Shown here: in pieces, positions 28,801-35,440 of the stretch
How positions within the stretch are numbered: the stretch's first letter is position 1
Layout of the letters: each line of letters opens with the position of its first letter
From: Hyphomicrobiales bacterium
GTDB lineage: Bacteria > Pseudomonadota > Alphaproteobacteria > Rhizobiales > Rhizobiaceae
Length of the DNA stretch: 64,000 nt
Reading direction: 5' to 3'
Assembly: GCA_900466875.1 (NCBI GenBank)
Contig: UBNQ01000016.1
Span: 124,001 to 188,000, forward strand
The notes under the pieces: model-generated
The model's input: only the letters and a program-made list of their open reading frames with translations
Databases searched by the model: none
What the model was told of the DNA's origin: nothing
Position numbers and translations under genes: made by a program

Positions 28801-29044
28801 AAGCGCACGCATGGAGATCGTAGTCAGCGACAACGGAAAAGGAATGCCTTCTGAATCCGAAAAAATGCAATATTCGGGTCACTATGGTATCTCCGGAATT
28901 ATGGAGCGTGCGGCAAACTTAGACGCCCAACTCTCTATTTCGAGCCAGCCGGGACAAGGAACAAGAGTTATCCTGAAAATGAACACGAGCGAGTCCCGAC
29001 TTCGATCGATTTCGCGCAACCTTGTCGCTCACCATGTACGATAG
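25847..29044 (+). CDS. Sensor histidine kinase with double beta-propeller (Reg_prop/Y_Y_Y) periplasmic sensor
   Basis: 1065 residues. An N-terminal hydrophobic leader is followed by 13-14 repeats of the Reg_prop pattern (for example GFIWLGAQHGINRFD, GTIWIGTDQLLDAFD, GHLWIATHNGLNMFD), enough for two seven-bladed propellers (about residues 60-690). A Y_Y_Y domain follows (YRYRIAPLETDWHLL), then one membrane helix (SITLACILAMLAIIAAY, about 805-822), a HisKA_3 segment RVARDLHDTLLQSFQGL with the phospho-His, and HATPase_c with VSDNGKGMP and GHYGISGIMER. No receiver is fused. NarL-type regulators are the usual partners; one lies at 32 kb. TTG 25847 is used as start. Confidence 0.92.
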   Translation: MRIVLLWIGLPRTLFWAVAIHIFISTLVESPARASETVPTATVLPEVITSRLIPKSDIQFTKLSLSQGLSQTRVGQVIQDDDGFIWLGAQHGINRFDGYTFQVFKHDRDDPDSLSGVYIYSTFKDRDGTIWIGTDQLLDAFDRTTGKFRHFVLDASTPTVLQISQDRSGFLWLATSQGLYRLDTATGDVKRYGQVPGQDDGLSTDDIKSTATDREGVFWVATGNGLEAFDPESGKVSRRIPLRIEAREFQFFEDSKGLFWILWGSGSGLALYDRASNTVKKISFSNSADGLMSGIYKMIETRNGDLWLVSMGAGLLRFNRADFTFDQYVNDPTDPQSLSENRVIEIFEDRQGNIWTGLHASPPNVFTPEPLPFQKVWPYSGHVNKLGETFVNAILEDRKGNIWMGTGGALTRVDPAGQLRIFDIAGNGASVEILSMVEGDDGVLWIGTIGTGLISFDPETGRTQTFRYERGRHDWISSDVVTRVFLDRQRILWLATWNGLNRLDTKTQTFKTYRADTSLNKELFSIDEDDRENLWIGSRVGLVKFSKTTEEFEEFRHDPSDPTTISNNTTNNVFRARDGHLWIATHNGLNMFDPGTGKFRAYFEKDGLAGNAVSCTRQDSDGNLWISTNRGVSKMDPETASFQNFTSADGLPGNDMGGWHACSSGHGGRMYFAGFPGAAVVDPARIRSAAPSAKVLFTDVRVEDKSVLYPLRGPGTGYTIRYDQNFAVSFSAFDFSNPAAVRYRYRIAPLETDWHLLPAALRTINFATLPTGTFKLVVEAATERGDWGGSGSLVIQVSPPWWSTWWSITLACILAMLAIIAAYKARMMQVETVYNARLEERLGERTRVARDLHDTLLQSFQGLIYRLEAVRNLLPAEPVKASEMLNVILLKSDDAIVEGRETIQSLRDPAKATADIVRLIDEDAAELASLQPDGARASFSLKVEGKLPRLPVEVRDELRQICREALRNAYFHSEAENIDCLIKFESARMEIVVSDNGKGMPSESEKMQYSGHYGISGIMERAANLDAQLSISSQPGQGTRVILKMNTSESRLRSISRNLVAHHVR

Positions 29045-29087
29045 CGCCTGCGGCCTGTAGACAGGCCCATCGGTCCAATTCTGAGGA

Positions 29088-29471
29088 ATGCAAACACTGT
29101 CTCGCCCGCCAATCGCAATCGTCGAAGATGACCTTGCCGTAAGGCGGGCATATGCCGATCTATTCTGTTCTTACGACTGTGAAACCGTCGCCTTCCCGAC
29201 GGCAGAGGAGTTTCTCGAACATATCGCGGATCAGAAAGTGGCCTGCCTTATCCTGGACCAACGGCTGCCAGGGATGAGTGGTCTCGAGCTTCAAAGCTTG
29301 CTGCAGGGAAAAGATGTGGGCTTCAAAACCGTTTTCATAACGTCGCAGGATGACGACACTACGAGAAACAAGGCTATGGAGGCCGGGGCTGCGGCATTCT
29401 TCAGCAAGGGAAGCGACGTTGACGACATTATCGCCAGCGTGATGCATCTGGCAGGTTACCAGATCGACTAA
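29088..29471 (+). CDS. Single-domain response regulator (orphan receiver, copy 1)
   Basis: 127 residues: a receiver only, with acidic pair EDD (14-16), phospho-Asp in LILDQRLPG, the Thr/Ser switch in FITSQ and Lys in FFSKG. No output domain. It sits 43 bases after the propeller kinase and converges with the PAS kinase, so it may be a phosphate shuttle or sink for one of them. It resembles the receiver at 63132 (same LILDQRLPGMSGLELQ block). Confidence 0.88.
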   Translation: MQTLSRPPIAIVEDDLAVRRAYADLFCSYDCETVAFPTAEEFLEHIADQKVACLILDQRLPGMSGLELQSLLQGKDVGFKTVFITSQDDDTTRNKAMEAGAAAFFSKGSDVDDIIASVMHLAGYQID

Positions 29472-29515
29472 GGCGAGGTGACCAGTTCCGGCAGCCCCGT
29501 AGGAAGACTTTCCGA

Positions 29516-31468
29516 TCAAATCGACGATGAGACCGAGGAACCAGCAGCATCGACCAAAGGAATCGAAAACGCCGCGACAGCACCTCCGCCGTCTCTGTTG
29601 TTGAGAGTCAGCGTCCCACCGAAGCCCTCGACAACGCTCTGACACACCGTCAGGCCGAAGCCCAGCCGATTGGGTCTGGTGGAAAAGAACGGATCGAAGG
29701 CGAGCGGCAAGTGCTCTTCTTGTATGCCGGACCCGCGATCGGAAACTGAGATCTTGAGTTCCGCCGCTAGAGGCGGCCGTGATATCGCTACAGAGACTGC
29801 CGCGGCCTTTCCCACGGCGTCGCCTGCCTCCAACGCGTTCAGCAAGAGAGCGCATAGGACCTGCTGCAATGCGACCGGGTCTGCCTCGATGAGGGGAAGA
29901 TCGTCGTCCGCGGTTATCGCTATAGTCGCGTTCTTCAGGTCGAATGGGCCGAGAACGAAATCACGTGATCGCGCGGCCAATTCCGTGATGTCTACAGGCC
30001 GCCGGTTCAGTCGGTTCGGCTTGAGACTGTCTCTGGTTCTCGTTCCGATCTCGGTTAGGCGTTGGGTGTTCCATCGAAGCCGATCCATCACTTTCGCGAC
30101 TGCTTCCACGCCACCAGGTCCCATCGCGACGAGTCTATTGGCCGTGGCCAGATCGAGAGATATCGCAGTGATGGGTTGGCTCATCTCATGAACGAGCGAA
30201 GTGGAAAGGGCGGACGCACAGGCGATCCTGTTTGCCTTGGCAAGCTGCTGCCGGGCTGATCCGGCCTTTTCCGTGCGCTCATCGGAGCCTCGAGTATCGA
30301 ACAACGAAACCCTGGCGACGCCGCCGTCGGTAATCCATAGCGAAAAAGGATATGCACTTACTTCGCCTTCGGCATCGACCAATTCCGCAATTCCGCATGT
30401 CGACGATAGACCGTTGATCAACGCGGCAAGGACAGCGAGTTCAACATCGAGCCTCCGATGGCTATCGGTCCTTGCCCATTCGGAGAGCGTATCCAGTGTG
30501 CCGTTGTAACCTAACGCCTGTAAGCCACGCTCGCTGGCTCGGCGAATCCGGATCGCGTCCCTTATCTCGTCGGCGAGCGCGGGATTTAGGGCGAGACGCC
30601 CTGAAACATCGAACACAGCATGCGTTCTCAGCATGTCGGACATCGGCTGCGCGGACTTTATGTCGTACTCGACCCAGGCTATCTCCCTTGGCTCGAAGGG
30701 CGCCCTCAAGCGCTCGTCGCCGCATGCGACCGTCTTCTCGCACTCGTCGGTAACGGTCTGGAGATCGAACTGCAGTCGTGAAATCGTCTCGCGATCTTCG
30801 ACTTGGCTCTGAACGTCAACAAGACTCCCGAACCATCTGACGACCTCGCCGGATTCGGGCGATGTCACCGATCGGCCGAGCGATTCCATCCATCGATAAG
30901 AGCCGTCGTTCATGCGTACACGTGCATGAGCCGAATAGTTCGAGCTGCCGTTTTCAACCGCGCCGCGCCAAGCCTGATACATCTTGGGGCGATCCGCCGG
31001 ATGTATGGGCTCAGCCCAGGTTTGATCGCGGATCGCGTCTAGACGAGAGATTCCGAATGTCTCCGTATATCGTTCGTTGAGAAACTCGCATTGCCCGTCA
31101 GCACTGGTGCCCCAAAGGACATACGGTAACGCATCGGCGAGTTCCTGTCGGTGGTCGGTGGGATGAAAGGTCGGGCTTGGCGCGCCGCGACGTTTGCGCA
31201 TGAAGAAAAAAACGGATGAGGCCATCACTGTGATTCCCGCGATCGCTGCGAGGTACGATACCTGGAAGCAGGCATAGACAATAGCGGTCGAAGGCGAGTC
31301 AAACCGCGCAACCAGAAACAAAGAAAGAGCGAGCAGGACCGCGATGGCAAGCGGCCACGAGCCTCGTATCGATTGTGACTGCGCGTACAGGTAACGGATT
31401 GAGGTCGTAATGCCACTCGGCACAACAAAGCGGCGGCTAGCGGCGAACGTACTGCGGATGCTTGACAT
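29516..31468 (-). CDS. PAS-domain sensor histidine kinase
   Basis: 650 residues. Two N-terminal membrane helices (PLAIAVLLALSLFLVARF and VSYLAAIAGITVMASSVFFF) are followed by a PAS_3-type domain (about 110-225: ALPYVLWGTSADGQCEFLN, then YRWMESLGRSV), a less conserved middle region, HisKA with SLVHEMSQPITAI (phospho-His) and HATPase_c with LLNALEAGD, SDRGSGIQEE and GFGLTVCQSVVEGFGG. Middle residues about 250-400 are unrecognised. GAGAGGAAGCG precedes the ATG. It shares kinase and PAS style with the gene at 47772. Confidence 0.9.
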   Translation of the reverse strand: MSSIRSTFAASRRFVVPSGITTSIRYLYAQSQSIRGSWPLAIAVLLALSLFLVARFDSPSTAIVYACFQVSYLAAIAGITVMASSVFFFMRKRRGAPSPTFHPTDHRQELADALPYVLWGTSADGQCEFLNERYTETFGISRLDAIRDQTWAEPIHPADRPKMYQAWRGAVENGSSNYSAHARVRMNDGSYRWMESLGRSVTSPESGEVVRWFGSLVDVQSQVEDRETISRLQFDLQTVTDECEKTVACGDERLRAPFEPREIAWVEYDIKSAQPMSDMLRTHAVFDVSGRLALNPALADEIRDAIRIRRASERGLQALGYNGTLDTLSEWARTDSHRRLDVELAVLAALINGLSSTCGIAELVDAEGEVSAYPFSLWITDGGVARVSLFDTRGSDERTEKAGSARQQLAKANRIACASALSTSLVHEMSQPITAISLDLATANRLVAMGPGGVEAVAKVMDRLRWNTQRLTEIGTRTRDSLKPNRLNRRPVDITELAARSRDFVLGPFDLKNATIAITADDDLPLIEADPVALQQVLCALLLNALEAGDAVGKAAAVSVAISRPPLAAELKISVSDRGSGIQEEHLPLAFDPFFSTRPNRLGFGLTVCQSVVEGFGGTLTLNNRDGGGAVAAFSIPLVDAAGSSVSSSI

Positions 31469-31741
31469 CGCTTCCTCTCAAATTCTACCGTTTTGGGACC
31501 CACGCACCGCTTTGAGGTCGTCGGTCCGCGTTTTTCCGACGGCTGGGCTATGAGGAGACGTATTTTACGGATCGAGTGTTAAAGCCCCCCGAGTTCCGCT
31601 TCAGCCGCCAGAATTCCGGCGAAACCGAAATCTGCGGGATCGGCTTTCCCGGCAAGACTGCCTCCTCCGACAAAAATCCGGGGCTCCCCACCCAAGGCTT
31701 CGTTTCAAGGTTGAGCTAACATCGATGTTTCCCGGTTCGAT

Positions 31742-31761
31742 ACCTATCTATTTGGGTAGGT
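31742..31761. promoter_or_regulatory. 20-base imperfect palindrome, lux-box-like
   Basis: ACCTATCTATTTGGGTAGGT: outer arms ACCTA and TAGGT pair exactly, the centre loosely. Size and ends resemble LuxR-type boxes; the regulator at 32058 has a LuxR-type HTH, but a link is only inferred. Confidence 0.3.
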
Positions 31762-31816
31762 AAGCGCGTCGACGATATTCGCGACATCGCGCTCACGAAC
31801 CATCCGGAAAAGTCAG

Positions 31817-31833
31817 CCCCTCTTTCGAGGGTG
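31817..31833 (-). promoter_or_regulatory. CACCCTCGAAAGAGGGG site (copy 2)
   Basis: Minus-strand copy of the 17-base palindromic site at 25634, about 350 bases from the PAS-kinase start and 225 from the NarL-type gene. Confidence 0.5.
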
Positions 31834-32057
31834 GACAACGTCGGCCTGCGATCTAGGATCGCCCGGTCTTTAGGGCCTGACTCATCAGCAAGGTCTCCGA
31901 TGCGGTGAGCGGACCGGGTCGATAGCGGTGCAGTTGATCACGTGGGAGTGGGAATAATGGCGTCACGGACCGAACTTGGGCTTCTCGGCTACCTTATAAG
32001 CCAGTCAGATACCTTAAAGTATTCGTGTCACTCCGATCATCACGGCAGCTGACAGAC

Positions 32058-32684
32058 ATGGCATCCCGACCAATACGTGTCATGACCGCCGACGATCATC
32101 TGCTTATCCGCGAAGGATTGGCGGCGCTCATTGCCGCGCATCCCGATATCGAGCTTGTCGGAGAGGCCGCCGATGGCGAACAGGCTATCGGACGCTATGG
32201 AGAGCTCAAGCCTGATGTCATGCTTCTCGACCTCCAGCTTCCAAAGGTTCACGGCATTGATGTCCTGACGGAGATCCGCAAGGCATATCCGAACGCACGG
32301 GTCATCATCCTGACGACCTACGACTTCGAGCAGCTGGCGAGCAAGGCAATAGCGGCGGGGGCTCAAGCCTATCTCCTCAAGTCATCCGTCAGGAAGGACC
32401 TAATAAACACGATCCGATCGGTGGCAAGCGGCCGACGCCATGTCGACGCCGAGGTCGCGAATACGCTGGCGACATATGCGGACGGCGAGTCCCTCACTAC
32501 TCGAGAGATATCGGTCCTTGCTCTGGTCGCGGAGGGTAATTCCAACCGGGAGATCGGCCTGGTGCTGTCGATCACCGAGGAGACGGTGAAAGGTCACATC
32601 AAGAGCATACTGAGCAAGCTGACAGCTAACGACCGGGCACACGCCGTGGCGATCGGCCTCAAGCGCGGAATAATCAGTCTCTAA
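32058..32684 (+). CDS. NarL/LuxR-family response regulator
   Basis: About 208 residues. The receiver (about 4-120) has ADDH, phospho-Asp in MLLDLQLP, TTYD and Lys in YLLKSSV; the C-terminal GerE helix-turn-helix reads LTTREISVLALVAEG and ITEETVKGHIKSILSKL. This is the usual partner class for HisKA_3 kinases, so the propeller kinase at 25.8 kb is the likely donor. ATG 32058 starts just before the receiver; an in-frame GTG at 32025 is possible. Confidence 0.92.
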   Translation: MASRPIRVMTADDHLLIREGLAALIAAHPDIELVGEAADGEQAIGRYGELKPDVMLLDLQLPKVHGIDVLTEIRKAYPNARVIILTTYDFEQLASKAIAAGAQAYLLKSSVRKDLINTIRSVASGRRHVDAEVANTLATYADGESLTTREISVLALVAEGNSNREIGLVLSITEETVKGHIKSILSKLTANDRAHAVAIGLKRGIISL

Positions 32685-32747
32685 CGTCGTTGGGGCTTTA
32701 GTTATTAGAGATCTACTGTTCCGGTACTTGGATTGAAGAGTGAAGTT

Positions 32748-33167
32748 ATGGCGAGAACAGACTGGAACGGGTTCGTAGACTCTCACAAATCGGGTCACGG
32801 CGTTGGTATTCGATCACTACTCAAGCTGAAAATCCTTGATGCGGACGGAAAGAAGCCCACTCCGGTACGCTCGGTCCTTCTGAAAACCGTTGCTGCAGCC
32901 GTCACGAACGACTGGTCGGTGACCAGCGAAGCGTCGAAAACCAAAATTGGCGGCAAGATCGTCTCCGGGACCGCCTATCACTTCATATTCAAAACGGTAG
33001 AGGATCAAGCCGAGGCTATCCGGGCGATCGGCGCTCAATCCTATCAGACGGCTCCCAAACCACAAAAGCCCTTTGCTACATACAAGTATTTGGGTGATTT
33101 TACGCCTGTTGGCTACGAGAGGCTAGCGAAGGCACTTTCCAAACCGAAGCCGCCCAAGACCACCTGA
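32748..33167 (+). CDS. Hypothetical protein, about 139 residues
   Basis: Unrecognised. It is basic, with no signal peptide or membrane helix, and ends in a Lys/Pro-rich tail (ALSKPKPPKTT). Strand-like segments GIRSLLKLKILD and GTAYHFIFKTVEDQ suggest a compact alpha/beta fold. It lies 63 bases after the NarL-type regulator and could be cotranscribed. TTG 32733 is an alternative start. Confidence 0.6.
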   Translation: MARTDWNGFVDSHKSGHGVGIRSLLKLKILDADGKKPTPVRSVLLKTVAAAVTNDWSVTSEASKTKIGGKIVSGTAYHFIFKTVEDQAEAIRAIGAQSYQTAPKPQKPFATYKYLGDFTPVGYERLAKALSKPKPPKTT

Positions 33168-33232
33168 ATTGACCGACGGATAGCGAAGTAGCCGAGATCA
33201 TCACGGACGATTAAGCGGCTGCGGAGATTGCG

Positions 33233-34015
33233 CTAGGCGCTGTATCCACCGTCCACGTTTAGCACGCTTCCAGTGATAAATGCCGCCCCAGGACCTGCGA
33301 GAAACATGATCGCGTCGGCCACTTCAGACGGCTTTCCCAGTCTTCTAAGAGCGTTGGCATCTTTCTCGGCAGCCAGCATTTCCCTGGACAGGCCTTGATC
33401 GGCCTGCGACTCGATCGCACCGATCTGGACTACATTAACCGTTATGCCCCGGGGACCGAGGTCATGCGCGGCCCCCCTGCAGAAAGCGGCGACCGCCGAG
33501 CGTGTCGACGCGAAATCGGCAAGTCCCGGTGTTCCGACGCGGTCGGCAAGGCTGGAGCCGAGGGCCACTACCCGTCCTCCGTCGCGCATGGACTTGGAGG
33601 CGGCCTTGATCAGGGAGATCACGCTTCTGACGTCCGTGGCCATCTGCTCTTCGAGCGCGTCCTCATCGACGTCCTCGTCATCGATCTGGCCCTCTACTCG
33701 CCGAACCGTGTTGGCGACAAGCACGTCGATACGCCCCAGCGCCGCGACCACGGCGCGCACGAGTTGTGCCGCCTGGACGCCGTTTGGCGATCCGGTGATC
33801 GGAAACCAGACTACCCGGCTACCGTACGATCTCAGAGACTCCATGAAGTGAGGGGCGGGTTCGGTTTCTAACGCAAGCGCCAAGTCCGTTCCGGCTCGAG
33901 CGAGCGCCTGGACGGTCGCCACACCGATGTCGGTGCCTGCCCGCGTGACAAGGGCCACCCGGGAAGCGGGGTCCTGTTCCGAATTCAGTCCCACCACGGT
34001 CACCGGACGCCTCAT
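33233..34015 (-). CDS. SDR-family protein with altered catalytic residues
   Basis: About 260 residues. It has the SDR fold order: cofactor loop TRAGTDIGVATV, a VLVANT segment in place of NNAG, LGSSLADRV with the Ser, and the C-terminal FITGSVLNVDGGYSA. At the catalytic Tyr-x-x-x-Lys position the sequence is FASTR (TTC GCG TCG ACA CGC on the coding strand), so both Tyr and Lys are gone. It may be a binding or regulatory SDR rather than an oxidoreductase. An in-frame ATG at 34147 would add 44 non-SDR residues, but a TACAAT element at 34100 would then lie inside the gene, favouring 34015. Confidence 0.8.
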   Translation of the reverse strand: MRRPVTVVGLNSEQDPASRVALVTRAGTDIGVATVQALARAGTDLALALETEPAPHFMESLRSYGSRVVWFPITGSPNGVQAAQLVRAVVAALGRIDVLVANTVRRVEGQIDDEDVDEDALEEQMATDVRSVISLIKAASKSMRDGGRVVALGSSLADRVGTPGLADFASTRSAVAAFCRGAAHDLGPRGITVNVVQIGAIESQADQGLSREMLAAEKDANALRRLGKPSEVADAIMFLAGPGAAFITGSVLNVDGGYSA

Positions 34016-34099
34016 AGAGCTTGCATTGATCTGCGGGAACTCGAGCCGGACGAGCGGCAAGATCCTTGTCCTGCAGCTATCGACCTCGCGTCGAAGCGT

Positions 34100-34110
34100 A
34101 TTGTAAAATC
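34100..34110 (-). promoter_or_regulatory. TTTTACAAT element ahead of the SDR gene
   Basis: Minus-strand GATTTTACAAT, about 85 bases before ATG 34015; matches the shared (A/G)CAAT pattern. Confidence 0.4.
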
Positions 34111-34229
34111 CGGTTCCCGCGTTGTTAGGGTTCTGCCTTAACGGCATAACTTCTTTTTACATCCTATAACTCGATTTCACACGTCCCAACACGGCAACCT
34201 CACTGCATCGAAGCAGCGAGGACATCGCG

Positions 34230-34805
34230 ATGGACACATCCCTTTCTCTCAGTACCGTTCTCGACAGCGGTAACGCCCCCCAGGTCTGGCACGCCGAGAT
34301 AGACTTCCGGCCTTTCGAAGGATGGCTCGACCGACAGAGACTTGCAGACCGACGGCCTCCCGCGGCGAATGCGACAAAGGAGAAGATCACCTCCGGACTC
34401 AGTGAATGGCAGCGGAAAAAGATCGTTCGGTATGTCGACGAAAACATCGACACAAGGCTCCGCGTCAGCGACCTCAGCGAGCAGGTCCGACTCAGCGTAA
34501 GCAGGTTTTCGAAGGGCTTCAACGTGACCTTCGGTCGCCCGCCTTACGATTACGTCCTGTCCCGGCGCATCGAGGCGGCGAAATACTTGATCGCATCGAC
34601 CCAGGAGCCGCTCAGCCAGATCGCCCACGCCTGCGGTCTTAGTGATCAGGCGCATCTCTCGAAGGTTTTCAAGCGATTTGTTGGGACGACGCCCCTCAAG
34701 TGGCGCAAGAGCGCCTCGGTGTCTAATACCAGGCAATGGGATTACCTCACCGCGGGCACCCGCGCGGAATCCGATACCGGCGCTCAGGTTTCCCTTGGTT
34801 ACTAG
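34230..34805 (+). CDS. AraC-family transcriptional regulator (short, DNA-binding domain mainly)
   Basis: 191 residues. The C-terminal 100 residues are a standard AraC double helix-turn-helix: RVSDLSEQVRLSVSRFSKGFN, then EPLSQIAHACGLSDQAHLSKVFKRFVG and TPLKWRK. Only about 65 residues precede it, too few for a full cupin sensor domain, so it may respond through protein contacts or act by abundance. It lies just before the iorAB operon, whose upstream region has a GTGCA-type site, making it the best candidate to bind that repeated site. Confidence 0.92.
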   Translation: MDTSLSLSTVLDSGNAPQVWHAEIDFRPFEGWLDRQRLADRRPPAANATKEKITSGLSEWQRKKIVRYVDENIDTRLRVSDLSEQVRLSVSRFSKGFNVTFGRPPYDYVLSRRIEAAKYLIASTQEPLSQIAHACGLSDQAHLSKVFKRFVGTTPLKWRKSASVSNTRQWDYLTAGTRAESDTGAQVSLGY

Positions 34806-34862
34806 GCCACGCAGCGCGCCTCGCCAGCGCGCCGTCCCGATCGGTAGCGGCTGTGGTTGTCG

Positions 34863-34878
34863 GTGCAGGATCGTCCAA
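34863..34878 (+). promoter_or_regulatory. GTGCAGGATCGTCCAA site upstream of iorAB
   Basis: Differs by one base from the site at 11183. It lies 118 bases before the iorA-type start and directly after the AraC gene. Confidence 0.5.
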
Positions 34879-34980
34879 TTATCGAGCCTCGAATTCTGTC
34901 ACCGTGCGCGATGACGATTTGACAACCCGGCCAGCCGAAACGCGGCGTACCCGCCCGGATGTCATGGAGAAGAGGCGACA

Positions 34981-35430
34981 ATGAGAAAGCTGACCATCAA
35001 CGGCCAAGTACACGATGTCGATGTGCCTGACGACATGCCGCTCCTTTGGGTGCTGCGCGATGTGCTCGGCCTGACGGGGACGAAATACGGCTGCGGCATC
35101 GCCCAATGCGGGGCATGCACGGTGCACCTCGGAGGCGTCGCGGTTCGTTCCTGCCAGACGACAATGGACATGATCGACGACATGCCGATCACGACCATCG
35201 AGGGGATCGGCGACACGCCGATCGGAGTCAAAGTCCAGGCCGCGTGGCTGGACAAGGAAGTCGTGCAGTGCGGATATTGCCAGTCCGGGCAGATCATGTC
35301 GGCGACCGCTCTCCTTACCGAGAACCCCAAGCCCACGGATACCGACATCGATGACGCCATGGCCGGAAACATCTGTCGCTGCGGCACATACGTCCGGATC
35401 CGCGAAGCAATCCATTCGGTGAACGTGTGA
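34981..35430 (+). CDS. [2Fe-2S] subunit of an aldehyde/isoquinoline oxidoreductase-type molybdoenzyme (IorA-like)
   Basis: 149 residues, the usual IorA length. The plant-type ferredoxin cluster uses CGIAQCGAC and the later Cys in VRSC; the second cluster uses [10 protein letters not shown] and CRCGTYVRI. It passes electrons from the Mo site to an acceptor, here perhaps the triheme cytochrome. GGAGAAGAGG precedes the ATG. The large subunit follows after 10 bases. It has no own export signal and would be carried through Tat with its partner. Confidence 0.94.
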   Translation: MRKLTINGQVHDVDVPDDMPLLWVLRDVLGLTGTKYGCGIAQCGACTVHLGGVAVRSCQTTMDMIDDMPITTIEGIGDTPIGVKVQAAWLDKEVVQCGYCQSGQIMSATALLTENPKPTDTDIDDAMAGNICRCGTYVRIREAIHSVNV

Positions 35431-35440
35431 GGACGTCGCA

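Larger units (their letters stand above)
31469..32057. other. Long divergent intergenic region between PAS kinase and NarL-type regulator
   Basis: About 590 bases with no gene. It contains two candidate protein-binding sites, at 31742-31761 and 31817-31833, and probably promoters for both flanking genes. Confidence 0.5.
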
